DNA of 64,000 bases from Pseudomonas fluorescens (GTDB lineage Bacteria; Pseudomonadota; Gammaproteobacteria; Pseudomonadales; Pseudomonadaceae). How positions within the stretch are numbered: position 1 is the stretch's first letter; each line of letters opens with the position of its first letter. Below are positions 1 through 9,143 of the stretch, one piece after another. Both the position numbers and the translations under genes were made by a program. The stretch spans positions 4,774,001-4,838,000 of the forward strand of contig NZ_CP038438.1 in the NCBI RefSeq assembly GCF_004683905.1, in the 5' to 3' direction. Below the pieces are notes generated by a model. The model did no database searches. It was not told the origin of the DNA and saw nothing but the letters and a program-made list of their open reading frames with translations.

Positions 1-123
1 GGCAACCAGATCGTGCGTGACGCCATCGCTGCGCTGGTCAAGCAGACCGGTTCGATCGAAGCCGCTGCCGGCAAACTGGGCATCAGCGACCTGAACCCGG
101 ACAACGCTGATCACGAGTTCTGA
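1..123 (+). CDS. C-terminal end of a probable imelysin-family protein (partial)
   Basis: The window opens inside a reading frame that codes 40 residues and stops with TGA at 121-123, ending in ...LNPDNADHEF. The tail is an Ala-rich helix followed by a short acidic end. By gene order it should be the imelysin-type metalloprotein (IcmP-like) that precedes the di-heme oxidoreductase/imelysin-like pair in Pseudomonas. The fragment has no diagnostic motif, so the identity rests on position. A strong terminator follows directly, so it is probably the last gene of its transcript. Confidence 0.5.
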   Translation, partial: GNQIVRDAIAALVKQTGSIEAAAGKLGISDLNPDNADHEF

Positions 124-142
124 TCAACGCTGGCTGCACAAG

Positions 143-167
143 AAGGCGACCTGCGGGTCGCCTTTTT
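143..167 (+). terminator. Rho-independent terminator
   Basis: A 9-bp GC-rich stem (AAGGCGACC / GGTCGCCTT) with a TGCG loop runs into a T-rich tract. It lies 20 bases after the stop codon of the partial gene at the left edge. Confidence 0.85.
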
Positions 168-187
168 CATGCCTGCCGTACACAAAA

Positions 188-282
188 CCCTGTGGGAGCG
201 GGCTTGCTCGCGAAAGCGCTGGGGCAGACACAGATGAATTGACTGACACACCGCTTTCGCGAGCAAGCCCGCTCCCACAGGG
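188..282. repeat. REP-type inverted repeat pair (GTGGGAGCGGGCTTGCTCGC family)
   Basis: Two 31-base arms at 188-218 and 252-282 are exact inverted copies around a 33-base centre, a REPIN-like doublet. The same family recurs at 8519-9032, 19694-19797 and 41912-42007. It sits in the gap between two genes, as expected for extragenic palindromes moved by a RAYT transposase encoded elsewhere. Confidence 0.9.
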
Positions 283-399
283 GGACTGCGTTTCTCCAAA
301 TCACTGCGCCATATCAAGCAAACGATAATTCCTCTTATTCAAACTCACTCGCCCTGTTAGACTTTGCGCCTTTGTTTTCGCCCGTCCGCAGGATGTCTG

Positions 400-1827
400 A
401 TGCCCTCGCTGCCGCTTCGCTTGTCCGCACTGTTTCTGGCCCTGGGCCTGAGTGCCTGCGATGACGCCCCGCGTTTTACCAAGGCTGAGCCGGGTGAAGC
501 GCGTTCGGGCGGAGCGGCGACTGTGCGCAAGACCGATCAGAATGCGTTCTCCCTGCCTTCGGCCAATCTGCCGCCGTCGCGCCGGGTCGACTTCAGTGTC
601 GGCAACAGCTTCTTCCGCAGTCCGTGGGTGATCGCCCCGTCGACCACCACCGCGCGCGATGGCCTCGGCCCGCTGTTCAACACCAACGCCTGCCAGAACT
701 GCCACATCAAGGATGGTCGTGGACACCCGCCAACGCCGGATGCGGCGAACGCGGTGTCGATGCTGGTGCGTCTGTCGATTCCCGATTCGCCGGCCTATGC
801 CAAAGTCATCGAGCAAGTCGGCGTGGTGCCCGAGCCGGTCTACGGCGGCCAGTTCCAGGACATGGCCGTGCCCGGGGTCACCCCGGAAGGCAAGGTGCGC
901 GTCGAGTACACCCCGGTGCCGATTCGTTTCAAGGACGGCACCGAAGTGGAGCTGCGCAAACCGGTTCTGCAATTCACTCAGTTGGGCTACGGCCCGATGC
1001 ACCCGGACACGCGTTTCTCGGCCCGCGTCGCACCGCCGATGATCGGCCTCGGCCTGCTCGAAGCCATTCCCGAAGAAGCGATCCTCGCCAACGCCGCCGC
1101 ACAGGCCAAAGAGAACAACGGCATTAAGGGTCGCGTAAATCGGGTCTGGGACGATGAGTTACAGAAAACCGTGGCCGGCCGTTTTGGCTGGAAAGCCGGG
1201 CAACCGAATCTCAATCAGCAGAATGTCCACGCGTTTTCCGGAGACATGGGCCTCACCACCAGCCTGAGACCCTTCGATGACTGCACCGACGCGCAAACCG
1301 CGTGCAAGCAGGCGCCGAACGGCAATGGCCCGGACGGCGAGCCGGAAGTCAGCGACAACATCCTGCGTCTGGTGCTGTTCTACACACGCAACCTCGCAGT
1401 GCCGGCACGTCGTGGCGTCAACGACCAACAAGTGCTGGCTGGCAAGAATCTGTTCTTCCAGGCCGGTTGCCAGTCCTGCCACACGCCGAAATACACCACC
1501 GCCGCCAACGCCGCCGAACCTGAACTGGCCAATCAAGTGATTCGCCCGTACAGCGATCTGCTGCTGCATGACATGGGCGACGGTCTGGCCGACAACCGCA
1601 CTGAATTCCAGGCCTCCGGCCGCGACTGGCGCACCCCGCCGTTGTGGGGCATTGGCCTGACGCAGGCAGTCAGTGGTCACACCCAGTTTCTGCATGACGG
1701 CCGCGCCCGCAACCTGCTCGAAGCCGTGCTCTGGCATGGCGGCGAAGCGCAGCAGGCGCAGCAACAGGTTTTGTCTTTCAACGCCGAGCAGCGTGCTGCG
1801 CTGCTGGCGTTCTTGAACTCACTTTAA
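400..1827 (+). CDS. Di-heme thiol oxidoreductase-like lipoprotein (DHOR/DUF1111 family)
   Basis: A 475-residue c-type cytochrome. The ATG at 400 is chosen over an upstream TTG because it starts a lipoprotein signal peptide with lipobox LSAC (Cys20), so the protein should be anchored in the outer membrane or periplasmic face. Two haem-binding CxxCH motifs are visible: CQNCH (Cys98/Cys101/His102) and CQSCH in the C-terminal third. This matches the di-heme oxidoreductase family, related to MauG-like peroxidases. It leads a tight operon with the imelysin-like protein and the DUF1513 protein, a grouping linked to iron handling in Pseudomonas. A GATAAT...TTATTC stretch at 324-340 could be a weak Fur site but is a poor match. 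The substrate is unknown. Confidence 0.82.
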   Translation: MPSLPLRLSALFLALGLSACDDAPRFTKAEPGEARSGGAATVRKTDQNAFSLPSANLPPSRRVDFSVGNSFFRSPWVIAPSTTTARDGLGPLFNTNACQNCHIKDGRGHPPTPDAANAVSMLVRLSIPDSPAYAKVIEQVGVVPEPVYGGQFQDMAVPGVTPEGKVRVEYTPVPIRFKDGTEVELRKPVLQFTQLGYGPMHPDTRFSARVAPPMIGLGLLEAIPEEAILANAAAQAKENNGIKGRVNRVWDDELQKTVAGRFGWKAGQPNLNQQNVHAFSGDMGLTTSLRPFDDCTDAQTACKQAPNGNGPDGEPEVSDNILRLVLFYTRNLAVPARRGVNDQQVLAGKNLFFQAGCQSCHTPKYTTAANAAEPELANQVIRPYSDLLLHDMGDGLADNRTEFQASGRDWRTPPLWGIGLTQAVSGHTQFLHDGRARNLLEAVLWHGGEAQQAQQQVLSFNAEQRAALLAFLNSL

Positions 1828-1853
1828 ACACTTAAAAGAATCGGGAGCCCGAC

Positions 1854-2918
1854 ATGTTCCGTCCCAAGTTGTTGTTCACCAGCCTTGCCGCACTCGCCCT
1901 CGGCGCCTGCTCGCCGCAGGACCCGCAAGCAGTCACGTCGGCGGCCATCGCCAAATCGGTGATCCTGCCGACCTACACCCGTTGGGTCGAAGCCGACAAG
2001 CAACTGGCCGTCAGCGCCCTCGCCTACTGCCAGGGCAAGGAAACCCTGGAAACCGCTCGCGCCGACTTCCTGCACGCGCAGAAAGCCTGGGCCGAGCTGC
2101 AACCGCTGCTGATCGGCCCATTGGCCGAGGGCAACCGTTCGTGGCAGGTGCAGTTCTGGCCGGACAAGAAAAACCTCGTCGGCCGTCAGGTCGAGCAACT
2201 GGTCGTCGCCCAGCCGCAAATCGACGCCGCCGCCCTGGCCAAATCCAGCGTCGTGGTGCAGGGCCTGTCGGCTTACGAATACATCCTGTTCGATGAAAAA
2301 CCGGACGTCGCCAACGCCGAGCAGAAAGCCAAGTACTGCCCACTGTTGATCGCCATCGGCGAGCGCCAGAAGCAACTGGCCGAAGAGATTCTGCAGAGCT
2401 GGAACAACACCGACGGCATGCTCGCGCAAATGAGCAAGTTCCCCAACCAGCGCTACGCCGACTCCCACGAAGCGATCGCCGATCTGCTGCGTGTGCAGGT
2501 CACCGCCCTCGACACCCTGAAGAAAAAACTCGGCACACCAATGGGCCGTCAGAGCAAAGGCGTGCCGCAACCGTTCCAGGCTGATGCGTGGCGCAGCCAG
2601 TCGTCGCTGACCGCGCTGGAAGCCAGCCTCGCTGCAGCCAAAACCGTCTGGGAAGGCGTCGACAACAAAGGCCTGCGCGGTCTGCTGCCGGCCGAGCAGA
2701 AACCGTTGGCGGACAAGATCGACGCCGCTTACGCCGCGTCGCTGAAACTGTTCGACAGCAGCCAGCGCTCGCTGACCGAAATGCTCCAGGACGACGCCGG
2801 TCGTCAACAACTCAACGATCTCTACGACAGCCTCAACGTCGTCCATCGCCTGCACGAAGGCGAACTGGCCAAGGCGCTGGGCATCCAACTGGGCTTCAAC
2901 GCCAACGACGGTGACTGA
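1854..2918 (+). CDS. Imelysin-like (peptidase M75 family) lipoprotein
   Basis: 354 residues with a lipoprotein signal (LGAC, Cys19). The helical body contains a YEYILFDE segment that resembles the conserved region around the GxHxxE metal site of imelysins and EfeO-type proteins, but the canonical His is not obvious here, so metal binding or peptidase activity should not be assumed. It begins 26 bases after the cytochrome gene, with AGAATCGGGAG upstream of the ATG, and its TGA overlaps the ATG of the DUF1513 gene. Three such genes in a row suggest one periplasmic or outer-membrane iron-related assembly. Confidence 0.78.
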   Translation: MFRPKLLFTSLAALALGACSPQDPQAVTSAAIAKSVILPTYTRWVEADKQLAVSALAYCQGKETLETARADFLHAQKAWAELQPLLIGPLAEGNRSWQVQFWPDKKNLVGRQVEQLVVAQPQIDAAALAKSSVVVQGLSAYEYILFDEKPDVANAEQKAKYCPLLIAIGERQKQLAEEILQSWNNTDGMLAQMSKFPNQRYADSHEAIADLLRVQVTALDTLKKKLGTPMGRQSKGVPQPFQADAWRSQSSLTALEASLAAAKTVWEGVDNKGLRGLLPAEQKPLADKIDAAYAASLKLFDSSQRSLTEMLQDDAGRQQLNDLYDSLNVVHRLHEGELAKALGIQLGFNANDGD

Positions 2919-4033
2919 TGAGGGCAAGTGCCATGCTGCGACGCCAGGCTCTGACTTTAGGTAGTTTGCTGCTGGGAGCAGTGACACTGGGCGGCTGGAC
3001 GCTGTTCAAGCGCAAGGATCAGAGCCCGTTGTTGCTCTCGGCGCGCGACGACACCGACGGCAAGCATTACGCCGTCGGTTATCGGCTGGACGGTACGCAG
3101 GTGTTCGCCACCGAGGTCGGCCAGCGCTGCCACGACATCATCAACCACCCGACGCTGCCGATCGCGCTGTTCGTCGCCCGCCGCCCGGGCACCGAGAGCT
3201 ACCTGATCGATCTGCGCGACGGGACGTTGCTGCAAACCGTGACGTCGCAGCCGAACCGGCATTTCTACGGTCACGCCGTGGTGCACAAGGACGGCGAATA
3301 CCTGTACGCCACCGAGAACGACACCACGGATCCGGGGCGTGGCCTGCTCGGGGTGTACAAGTTCGAAGGCGAGCGGCTGGTGCACAGCGGCGAGATTTCC
3401 ACCCATGGCCTCGGCCCGCATCAGGTGTCGTGGATGCCCGATGGCGAAACCCTGGTGGTGGCCAACGGCGGGATCCGCACCGAGGCCGAAAGCCGCGTCG
3501 ACATGAACCTCAACGCCATGGAACCGAGCCTGGTGCTGATGCAGCGCGATGGCACCCTGCTGAGCAAGGAAACCCTTGCGCAGCAGATGAACAGCGTGCG
3601 TCACCTGGGCATTGCCAGCGACGGCACCATCGTCGCCGGCCAGCAGTTCATGGGCGCCTCGCATGAGCGCTCCGAGCTGTTGGCGATCAAGCGTCCGGGC
3701 CAGCCCTTCGTGGCATTCCCGGTGCCAGAGCATCAGTTGCAGTCGATGGGTCATTACACCGCCAGCGTCGCAGTGCACAGCGATCTGCGGCTGGTGGCGC
3801 TGACCGCGCCGCGTGGCAATCGCTTCTTCATCTGGGACCTGGACAGCGGCGAAGTGCGTCTCGACGCGCCGCTGCCCGATTGCGCCGGTGTTGGTGCGGT
3901 GAAGGATGGCTTCGTCGTGACCTCGGGTCAGGGCCGTTGCCGCTACTACGATTGCCGCCAGGATGAGCTGCTGGCCAAACCGCTGGAATTGCCGGCGGGG
4001 CTCTGGGACAACCATCTGCACTTGATCGCATAA
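2918..4033 (+). CDS. DUF1513 family periplasmic beta-propeller-like protein
   Basis: 371 residues. The N-terminus (MRASAMLRRQALTLGSLL) has paired arginines before a hydrophobic stretch, so export by Tat or Sec is likely; an internal ATG at 2933 would also fit. The rest shows repeated short strands with Gly-Asp turns, in keeping with a beta-propeller resembling surface lactonase-like proteins. It overlaps the imelysin-like gene by one base (TGATG), so translation is probably coupled. DUF1513 proteins regularly follow imelysin and di-heme cytochrome genes in Pseudomonas. The biochemical role is unknown. Confidence 0.78.
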   Translation: MRASAMLRRQALTLGSLLLGAVTLGGWTLFKRKDQSPLLLSARDDTDGKHYAVGYRLDGTQVFATEVGQRCHDIINHPTLPIALFVARRPGTESYLIDLRDGTLLQTVTSQPNRHFYGHAVVHKDGEYLYATENDTTDPGRGLLGVYKFEGERLVHSGEISTHGLGPHQVSWMPDGETLVVANGGIRTEAESRVDMNLNAMEPSLVLMQRDGTLLSKETLAQQMNSVRHLGIASDGTIVAGQQFMGASHERSELLAIKRPGQPFVAFPVPEHQLQSMGHYTASVAVHSDLRLVALTAPRGNRFFIWDLDSGEVRLDAPLPDCAGVGAVKDGFVVTSGQGRCRYYDCRQDELLAKPLELPAGLWDNHLHLIA

Positions 4034-4060
4034 CCCACCTGTTCTGAGTACGACTCATAA

Positions 4061-4197
4061 CCTGTGGCGAGGGGATTTATCCCCGATCGGCTGCGCAGCA
4101 GTCGCAAAACCATCGCACACGGTTCAATTGACAGACCGCGGTTTCAGGTTTTGGGGCGGCTTCGCCACCCATCGGGGATGAATCCCCTCACCACAGG
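4061..4197. repeat. REP-type inverted repeat pair (GTGGCGAGGGGATTTATCCC family)
   Basis: CCTGTGGCGAGGGGATTTAT at 4061 returns inverted at the right end as ATCGGGGATGAATCCCCTC...CCACAGG. Inner arms (GGCTGCGCAGCAGTC and GGCGGCTTCGCCACC) add smaller palindromes. It fills most of the 282-base gap before the RND genes; the rest of the gap shows no clear promoter. Confidence 0.88.
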
Positions 4198-4315
4198 TTC
4201 AGTGTTTAGACTTCCTCACTCCGTCCTCACTGTAATAACTGCCAGTTGGAATCCCCACCTGACTCGGAGTAATGTGCCCGCCTGTCTCACCTGATTTATC
4301 CAAGGAACTGGAAAT

Positions 4316-5464
4316 ATGCTGCGTCGCCGCATGCTGATCATGTTGGGTGTTGTCTTGCTGGTCGTCCTGGTATTGGGCGGGTACAAAGCCTTTTCGATCT
4401 ACACCATGATCCAGGGCTTCTCCAAACCAAAACCGCCGATCAGCGTCGCCGTGGCCCGCGCCAGCGAACAGCCGTGGCAGATGCGTTTGCCCACCGTCGG
4501 CTCGCTGAAGGCCTTGCAAGGCGTCGAGCTGAGTCTGGAAGTCGCCGGCACCGTCACCGAACTCAAGTTCGAATCCGGACAGAAGGTCAAGGCCGGGCAA
4601 CCGCTGCTGCAGCTCGACAGCGCGGTCGAGACCGCCCTGCTGGAAACCGCCAAGGCTGACCTGGGACTGGCGCAACTGGATTTCGGTCGCGGCAGCCAAC
4701 TGGTCGACAGCCGCGCGATCTCCAAAGGCGAGTACGACCGTCTCTCCGCCGTGTTGCAAAAGAACAAGGCCACGGTCAATCAGCTCAACGCTTCGCTGGC
4801 GAAAAAACGCATCCTCGCGCCATTCAGCGGCACCATCGGCATCCGTCAGGTGGATGTCGGCGACTACCTCGCCAGCGGCACCAAAATCGCCACCCTGCAG
4901 GATCTGAGCAGCCTCTACGCCGACTTCTATGTGCCCGAGCAATCGGTGCCAAAACTGGCCATCGGGCAACCGGTGCAGATTGGTGTCGCGGCCTATCCCG
5001 GGCAGAACTTCCCCGGCGCCATCAGCGCGATCAACCCGATTGTCGAGAGCACCACACGCAATATTCTGGTGCGCGCGACCCTGGCCAACCCCGACGGCAA
5101 ATTGCTGCCGGGGATGTTCGCCAGCCTCAACGTGTTGCTGCCCGATCCGCAGAAACACATCGTGGTGCCGGAAAGCGCGATCACCTACACCCTCTACGGC
5201 AACTCGCTGTACGTGGTCGGGCAGAAAAAGGCCGAGGACGGCAGCGTCGAAAAAGACGACAAGGGCCAACCGGTACTGATCGCCGAACGTCGCTTCATCG
5301 AGACCGGTGAGCGCCGCGATGGCCTGGTGATGATCAACAAGGGCGTGCAGAGCGGCGAACAAGTGGTGACCGCCGGCCAGATCAAACTGGACAACGGCGC
5401 ACACATTGCCATCAGCGACGACAAGCCCCTCGGCGAGCAGAACAGTCCGCCTCGCGCCGACTGA
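4316..5464 (+). CDS. mexV: RND efflux periplasmic adaptor (membrane fusion protein), MexV-like
   Basis: 382 residues. The N-terminus has one membrane helix (about residues 7-26), followed by a HlyD/AcrA-type barrel-sandwich domain with the usual VxAxVxGxV-like lipoyl region (around residues 70-105), a short helical hairpin, and a beta-barrel domain containing the DL..LYADFYVPE segment. It pairs with the RND pump gene 13 bases downstream. Gene order (imelysin/di-heme operon on one side, inaA-colRS on the other) matches mexVW of P. aeruginosa. No outer-membrane channel gene is present, so a shared OprM-type channel is likely. An AAGGAACTGG ribosome site precedes the ATG. Confidence 0.82.
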   Translation: MLRRRMLIMLGVVLLVVLVLGGYKAFSIYTMIQGFSKPKPPISVAVARASEQPWQMRLPTVGSLKALQGVELSLEVAGTVTELKFESGQKVKAGQPLLQLDSAVETALLETAKADLGLAQLDFGRGSQLVDSRAISKGEYDRLSAVLQKNKATVNQLNASLAKKRILAPFSGTIGIRQVDVGDYLASGTKIATLQDLSSLYADFYVPEQSVPKLAIGQPVQIGVAAYPGQNFPGAISAINPIVESTTRNILVRATLANPDGKLLPGMFASLNVLLPDPQKHIVVPESAITYTLYGNSLYVVGQKKAEDGSVEKDDKGQPVLIAERRFIETGERRDGLVMINKGVQSGEQVVTAGQIKLDNGAHIAISDDKPLGEQNSPPRAD

Positions 5465-5477
5465 TCAAGGAATCCCC

Positions 5478-8400
5478 ATGGCTTTTACCGATCCGTTCAT
5501 CCGCCGCCCGGTGCTCGCCACCGTGGTCAGCCTGCTGATTGTGCTGCTGGGTTTCCAGGCCTGGAGCAAACTGCCGCTGCGCCAGTACCCGCAAATGGAA
5601 AACGCCCTGATCACGGTGACCACCGCCTACCCCGGGGCCAACGCCGAGACCATTCAGGGCTACATCACCCAGCCGATGCAGCAAAGCCTGGCCAGCGCCG
5701 AGGGCATCGACTACATGACCTCGGTCAGCCGCCAGAACTTCTCGGTGATCTCGATCTACGCACGCATCGGGTCCAACACCGACCGTCTGTTCACCGAACT
5801 GCTGGCCAAGGCCAATGAGGTGAAGAACAAACTGCCGCAGGACGCCGAAGACCCGGTGCTGAGCAAGGAATCGGCCGACGCCTCGGCGCTGATGTACATC
5901 AGTTTCTTCAGCAAGGACTTGAGCAACCCGCAGATCACCGACTACCTGTCGCGGGTGATCCAGCCGAAACTGGCGACCCTGCCGGGCATGGCCGAGGCGG
6001 AGATTCTCGGTAATCAGGTATTCGCCATGCGCCTGTGGCTCGACCCGGTGAAGCTCGCCGGTTTCGGCCTCAGCGCCAGCGACGTGACCAACGCCGTGCG
6101 CCAGTACAACTTCCTCTCCGCCGCTGGCGAGGTGAAGGGCGAGTACGTGGTCACCAGCATCAACGCCAACACCGAACTGAAGTCCGCCGAAGCCTTCGCG
6201 GCGATCCCGCTCAAGGTCAGTGGCGACAGCCGCGTACTGCTCAGTGATGTCGCGCGGGTCGAGATGGGCGCGGAAAACTACGACTCGATCAGCTCGTTCG
6301 GCGGCACGCCGTCGGTGTACATCGGCATCAAGGCCACGCCGGGCGCCAACCCGCTGGACGTGATCCGGGAAGTGCGCAAGCTGATGCCGGAGCTGGAAGC
6401 GCAATTGCCGCCCAACCTCAAGAGCGAGATTGCCTACGACGCCACCCAGTTCATCCAGGCCTCGATCGACGAAGTGGTGAAAACCCTGTTCGAAGCGGTG
6501 CTGATCGTGATTGTGGTGGTGTTCCTGTTCCTCGGCGCGTTGCGCTCGGTGGTGATCCCGGTGGTGACCATCCCGCTGTCGATGATCGGCGTGATGTTCT
6601 TCATGCAGATGATGGGCTACTCGATCAACCTCCTGACCCTGCTGGCGATGGTGCTGGCCATCGGTCTGGTGGTGGATGACGCAATTGTGGTGGTGGAGAA
6701 CATCCACCGGCATATCGAGGAAGGCAAGACGCCGCTGGAGGCCGCGCTGGAAGGTGCGCGGGAAATCGCCATGCCGGTGGTGTCGATGACCATCACCCTG
6801 GCGGCGGTGTATGCGCCGATCGGCTTCCTCACCGGGCTGACCGGGGCCTTGTTCAAGGAGTTCGCCCTGACCCTGGCCGGCGCCGTGGTGATCTCCGGGA
6901 TCGTTGCCCTGACCCTGTCGCCGATGATGTGCGCCCTGCTGTTGCGCCACGAAGAAAACCCCAGTGGCCTGGCGCACCGCCTCGACCGCATTTTCGACGG
7001 TCTCAAGCGCCGCTACCAGAGCATGCTCCACGGCACATTGAACACACGGCCGGTGGTGCTGGTGTTCGCGGTGATCGTGTTGTGCCTGATCCCGGTGTTT
7101 CTCAAGTTCACCAAGTCGGAACTGGCGCCGGACGAGGATCAGGGCATCATCTTCATGATGGCCACGGCCCCCCAGCCGACCAACCTCGATTACCTGAGCA
7201 CTTACACCGACGAATTCATCAAGATCTTCAAGGAGTTTCCGGAGTACTACTCCTCGTTTCAGATCAACGGCTACAACGGTGTGCAAGCGGGCATCGGCGG
7301 CTTCCTGCTCAAGCCATGGAACGAGCGCAGCCGCACGCAGATGCAGATCCTGCCCGAGGTCCAAGGCAAACTGGCGAGTATCCCCGGCCTGCAGATTTTC
7401 GGCTTCAACCTGCCCTCCCTGCCTGGCACCGGTGAAGGTTTGCCGTTCGAATTCGTGGTCAATACCGCCAACGACTACGAATTGCTGCTGCAAGTGGCCG
7501 ACCGGATCAAGAAACGTGCGATGGAGTCGGGCAAGTTCGCCTTCGTCGACCTCGATCTGGCGTTCGACAAGCCGGAAGTGGTCGTCGATATCGACCGTGC
7601 CAAAGCCGCGCAGATGGGCGTGTCGATGCAGGATCTGGGCGGCACCCTGGCGACGCTGCTGGGTGAGGCGGAAATCAACCGTTTCACCATCGAAGGCCGC
7701 AGTTACAAAGTGATTGCCCAGGTCGAACGACCGTACCGCGAAAACCCTGGCTGGCTGAACAACTACTACGTGAAGAACACCCAGGGCGAGCTGCTGCCGC
7801 TGTCGACGCTGATCAAGGTCAGCGACCGGGCGCGACCGCGCCAGCTCAACCAGTTCCAGCAACTCAACGCGGCGAAGATTTCCGGATTCCCGTTGGTCAG
7901 CATGGGCGAGGCCATCGATACCGTGCTGCAGATCGCCCGGGAAGAAGCGCCTGCCGGGTTTGCCTTCGACTATGGCGGCGCCTCGCGCCAGTACGTGCAG
8001 GAAGGCAGCGCTCTGTGGGTAACCTTCGCCCTGGCGCTGGCGATCATTTTCCTGGTGCTGGCGGCGCAGTTCGAGAGCTTCCGTGATCCGCTGGTGATTC
8101 TGGTGACGGTGCCGCTGTCGATCTGTGGTGCGTTGATTCCGCTGTTCCTTGGCTGGTCGAGCATGAACATCTACACCCAGGTCGGACTGGTGACCCTGAT
8201 CGGGCTGATCAGCAAGCACGGGATCCTGATCGTCGAGTTCGCCAACCAACTGCGCAAGGACAAGGGCCTGACCGCGCGCGAAGCGGTCGAGGAAGCGGCG
8301 GCAATCCGCTTGCGCCCGGTGTTGATGACCACGGCGGCGATGGTGTTCGGCATGGTGCCGTTGATTCTGGCGACCGGTGCGGGCGCCGTGAGCCGGTTCG

Positions 8401-8504
8401 ATATCGGCACCGTGATTGCAACGGGGATGTCGATCGGCACCCTGTTTACGCTGTTTGTGCTGCCGTGCATCTACACCCTATTGGCGAAACCCGATCCGAA
8501 ATAA
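5478..8504 (+). CDS. mexW: RND efflux transporter (HAE1 type), MexW-like
   Basis: 1008 residues, slightly shorter than AcrB/MexB (about 1045), as is typical of the MexW/TriC-like branch. The ATG at 5478 is chosen because it gives the family start MAFTDPFIRRPVLA and has CAAGGAATCC upstream; the longer frame is not supported. Features include the first membrane helix, two large periplasmic loops, and the helix-4 motif GLVVDDAIVVVENIHRH with the paired Asp residues for proton relay. It should form a homotrimeric inner-membrane pump driven by proton influx, exporting drugs or envelope compounds with the upstream adaptor. Substrates cannot be read from sequence. Confidence 0.88.
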   Translation: MAFTDPFIRRPVLATVVSLLIVLLGFQAWSKLPLRQYPQMENALITVTTAYPGANAETIQGYITQPMQQSLASAEGIDYMTSVSRQNFSVISIYARIGSNTDRLFTELLAKANEVKNKLPQDAEDPVLSKESADASALMYISFFSKDLSNPQITDYLSRVIQPKLATLPGMAEAEILGNQVFAMRLWLDPVKLAGFGLSASDVTNAVRQYNFLSAAGEVKGEYVVTSINANTELKSAEAFAAIPLKVSGDSRVLLSDVARVEMGAENYDSISSFGGTPSVYIGIKATPGANPLDVIREVRKLMPELEAQLPPNLKSEIAYDATQFIQASIDEVVKTLFEAVLIVIVVVFLFLGALRSVVIPVVTIPLSMIGVMFFMQMMGYSINLLTLLAMVLAIGLVVDDAIVVVENIHRHIEEGKTPLEAALEGAREIAMPVVSMTITLAAVYAPIGFLTGLTGALFKEFALTLAGAVVISGIVALTLSPMMCALLLRHEENPSGLAHRLDRIFDGLKRRYQSMLHGTLNTRPVVLVFAVIVLCLIPVFLKFTKSELAPDEDQGIIFMMATAPQPTNLDYLSTYTDEFIKIFKEFPEYYSSFQINGYNGVQAGIGGFLLKPWNERSRTQMQILPEVQGKLASIPGLQIFGFNLPSLPGTGEGLPFEFVVNTANDYELLLQVADRIKKRAMESGKFAFVDLDLAFDKPEVVVDIDRAKAAQMGVSMQDLGGTLATLLGEAEINRFTIEGRSYKVIAQVERPYRENPGWLNNYYVKNTQGELLPLSTLIKVSDRARPRQLNQFQQLNAAKISGFPLVSMGEAIDTVLQIAREEAPAGFAFDYGGASRQYVQEGSALWVTFALALAIIFLVLAAQFESFRDPLVILVTVPLSICGALIPLFLGWSSMNIYTQVGLVTLIGLISKHGILIVEFANQLRKDKGLTAREAVEEAAAIRLRPVLMTTAAMVFGMVPLILATGAGAVSRFDIGTVIATGMSIGTLFTLFVLPCIYTLLAKPDPK

Positions 8505-8518
8505 CAGCGATTTACCCT

Positions 8519-9032
8519 TGTGGGAGCGGGCTTGCTCGCGAAAGCGTCAGGTCAGTCAACAGCAATGCTGAATGTGCCGGCCCCTTCGTGAGCAAGCCCA
8601 CTCCCACCCTTGATCGCGGCCAGCCCCCCCAATCCTTCATCCACCACAGTCCCCTGTGGCAGCGGGCTTGCTCGCGAAAGCGTCAGGTCAGTCAACAGCC
8701 ATGCTGAATGTGCCGGCCTCTTCGTGAGCAAGCCCACTCCCACCCTTGATCGCGGCAAGCCCCCCAATCCTTCATCCACCACAGTCCCCTGTGGGAGCGG
8801 GCTTGCTCGCGAAAGCGTCGGGTCAGTCAACAGCAATGCTGAATGTGCCGGCCCCTTCGTGAGCAAGCCCACTCCCACCCTTGATCGCGGCAAGCCCCCC
8901 CAATCCTTCATCCACCACAGTCCCCTGTGGGAGCGGGCTTGCTCGCGAAAGCGCCAGGTCAGTCAACAGCAATGCTGAATGTGCCGGCCCCTTCGTGAGC
9001 AAGCCCACTCCCACCCTTGATCGCGGCCAGCC
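8519..9032. repeat. Four tandem copies of a ~136-bp REP-containing unit
   Basis: Units start at 8519, 8655, 8790 and 8926 (periods 136, 135 and 136). Each holds a GTGGGAGCGGGCTTGCTCGCGAA arm, a near-constant 30-40 base centre, an inverted arm GTGAGCAAGCCCACTCCCACC, and a shared linker (TTGATCGCGGC...CATCCACCACAGT). Differences are few single-base changes, such as GTGGCAGC in unit 2. The fourth unit loses the linker end. The arms are mismatched with each other (GGGCTTGCTCGCG versus TGAGCAAGCCCAC), so the hairpin is imperfect. No gene is supported here; frames through it are repeat artefacts. The 9033-9098 remainder holds nothing clear. Confidence 0.93.
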
Positions 9033-9098
9033 ACAAACCTGCCATCCATCGCCGATCCCACAGGGGAATGGTGTGATCCCTGGAACACGCGCAATAAA

Positions 9099-9124
9099 AA
9101 AGGCCTCGCATCTGCGAGGCCTTT
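9099..9124 (-). terminator. Rho-independent terminator of the inaA-side operon
   Basis: A 12-bp stem (AAAGGCCTCGCA / TGCGAGGCCTTT) with a very short loop is followed on the minus strand by TTTTTTATT. It lies 20 bases beyond the stop codon of the small minus-strand gene ending at 9144. Confidence 0.85.
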
Positions 9125-9143
9125 CATTTTGGCTTCAATCGGT

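Noticed and set aside
5412..8249. Long minus-strand open frame opposite the RND pump gene
   Set aside because: It mirrors codon structure of a GC-rich gene, has no ribosome site or known domain, and the plus-strand protein is a clear RND transporter.
8552..9014. Several overlapping open frames inside the tandem repeat
   Set aside because: They encode the repeat in translation on both strands, without ribosome sites.
8519..9032. Possible CRISPR array from the regular 136-base spacing
   Set aside because: Repeats are REP palindromes and the parts between them are nearly identical, whereas CRISPR spacers differ; no cas genes are near.
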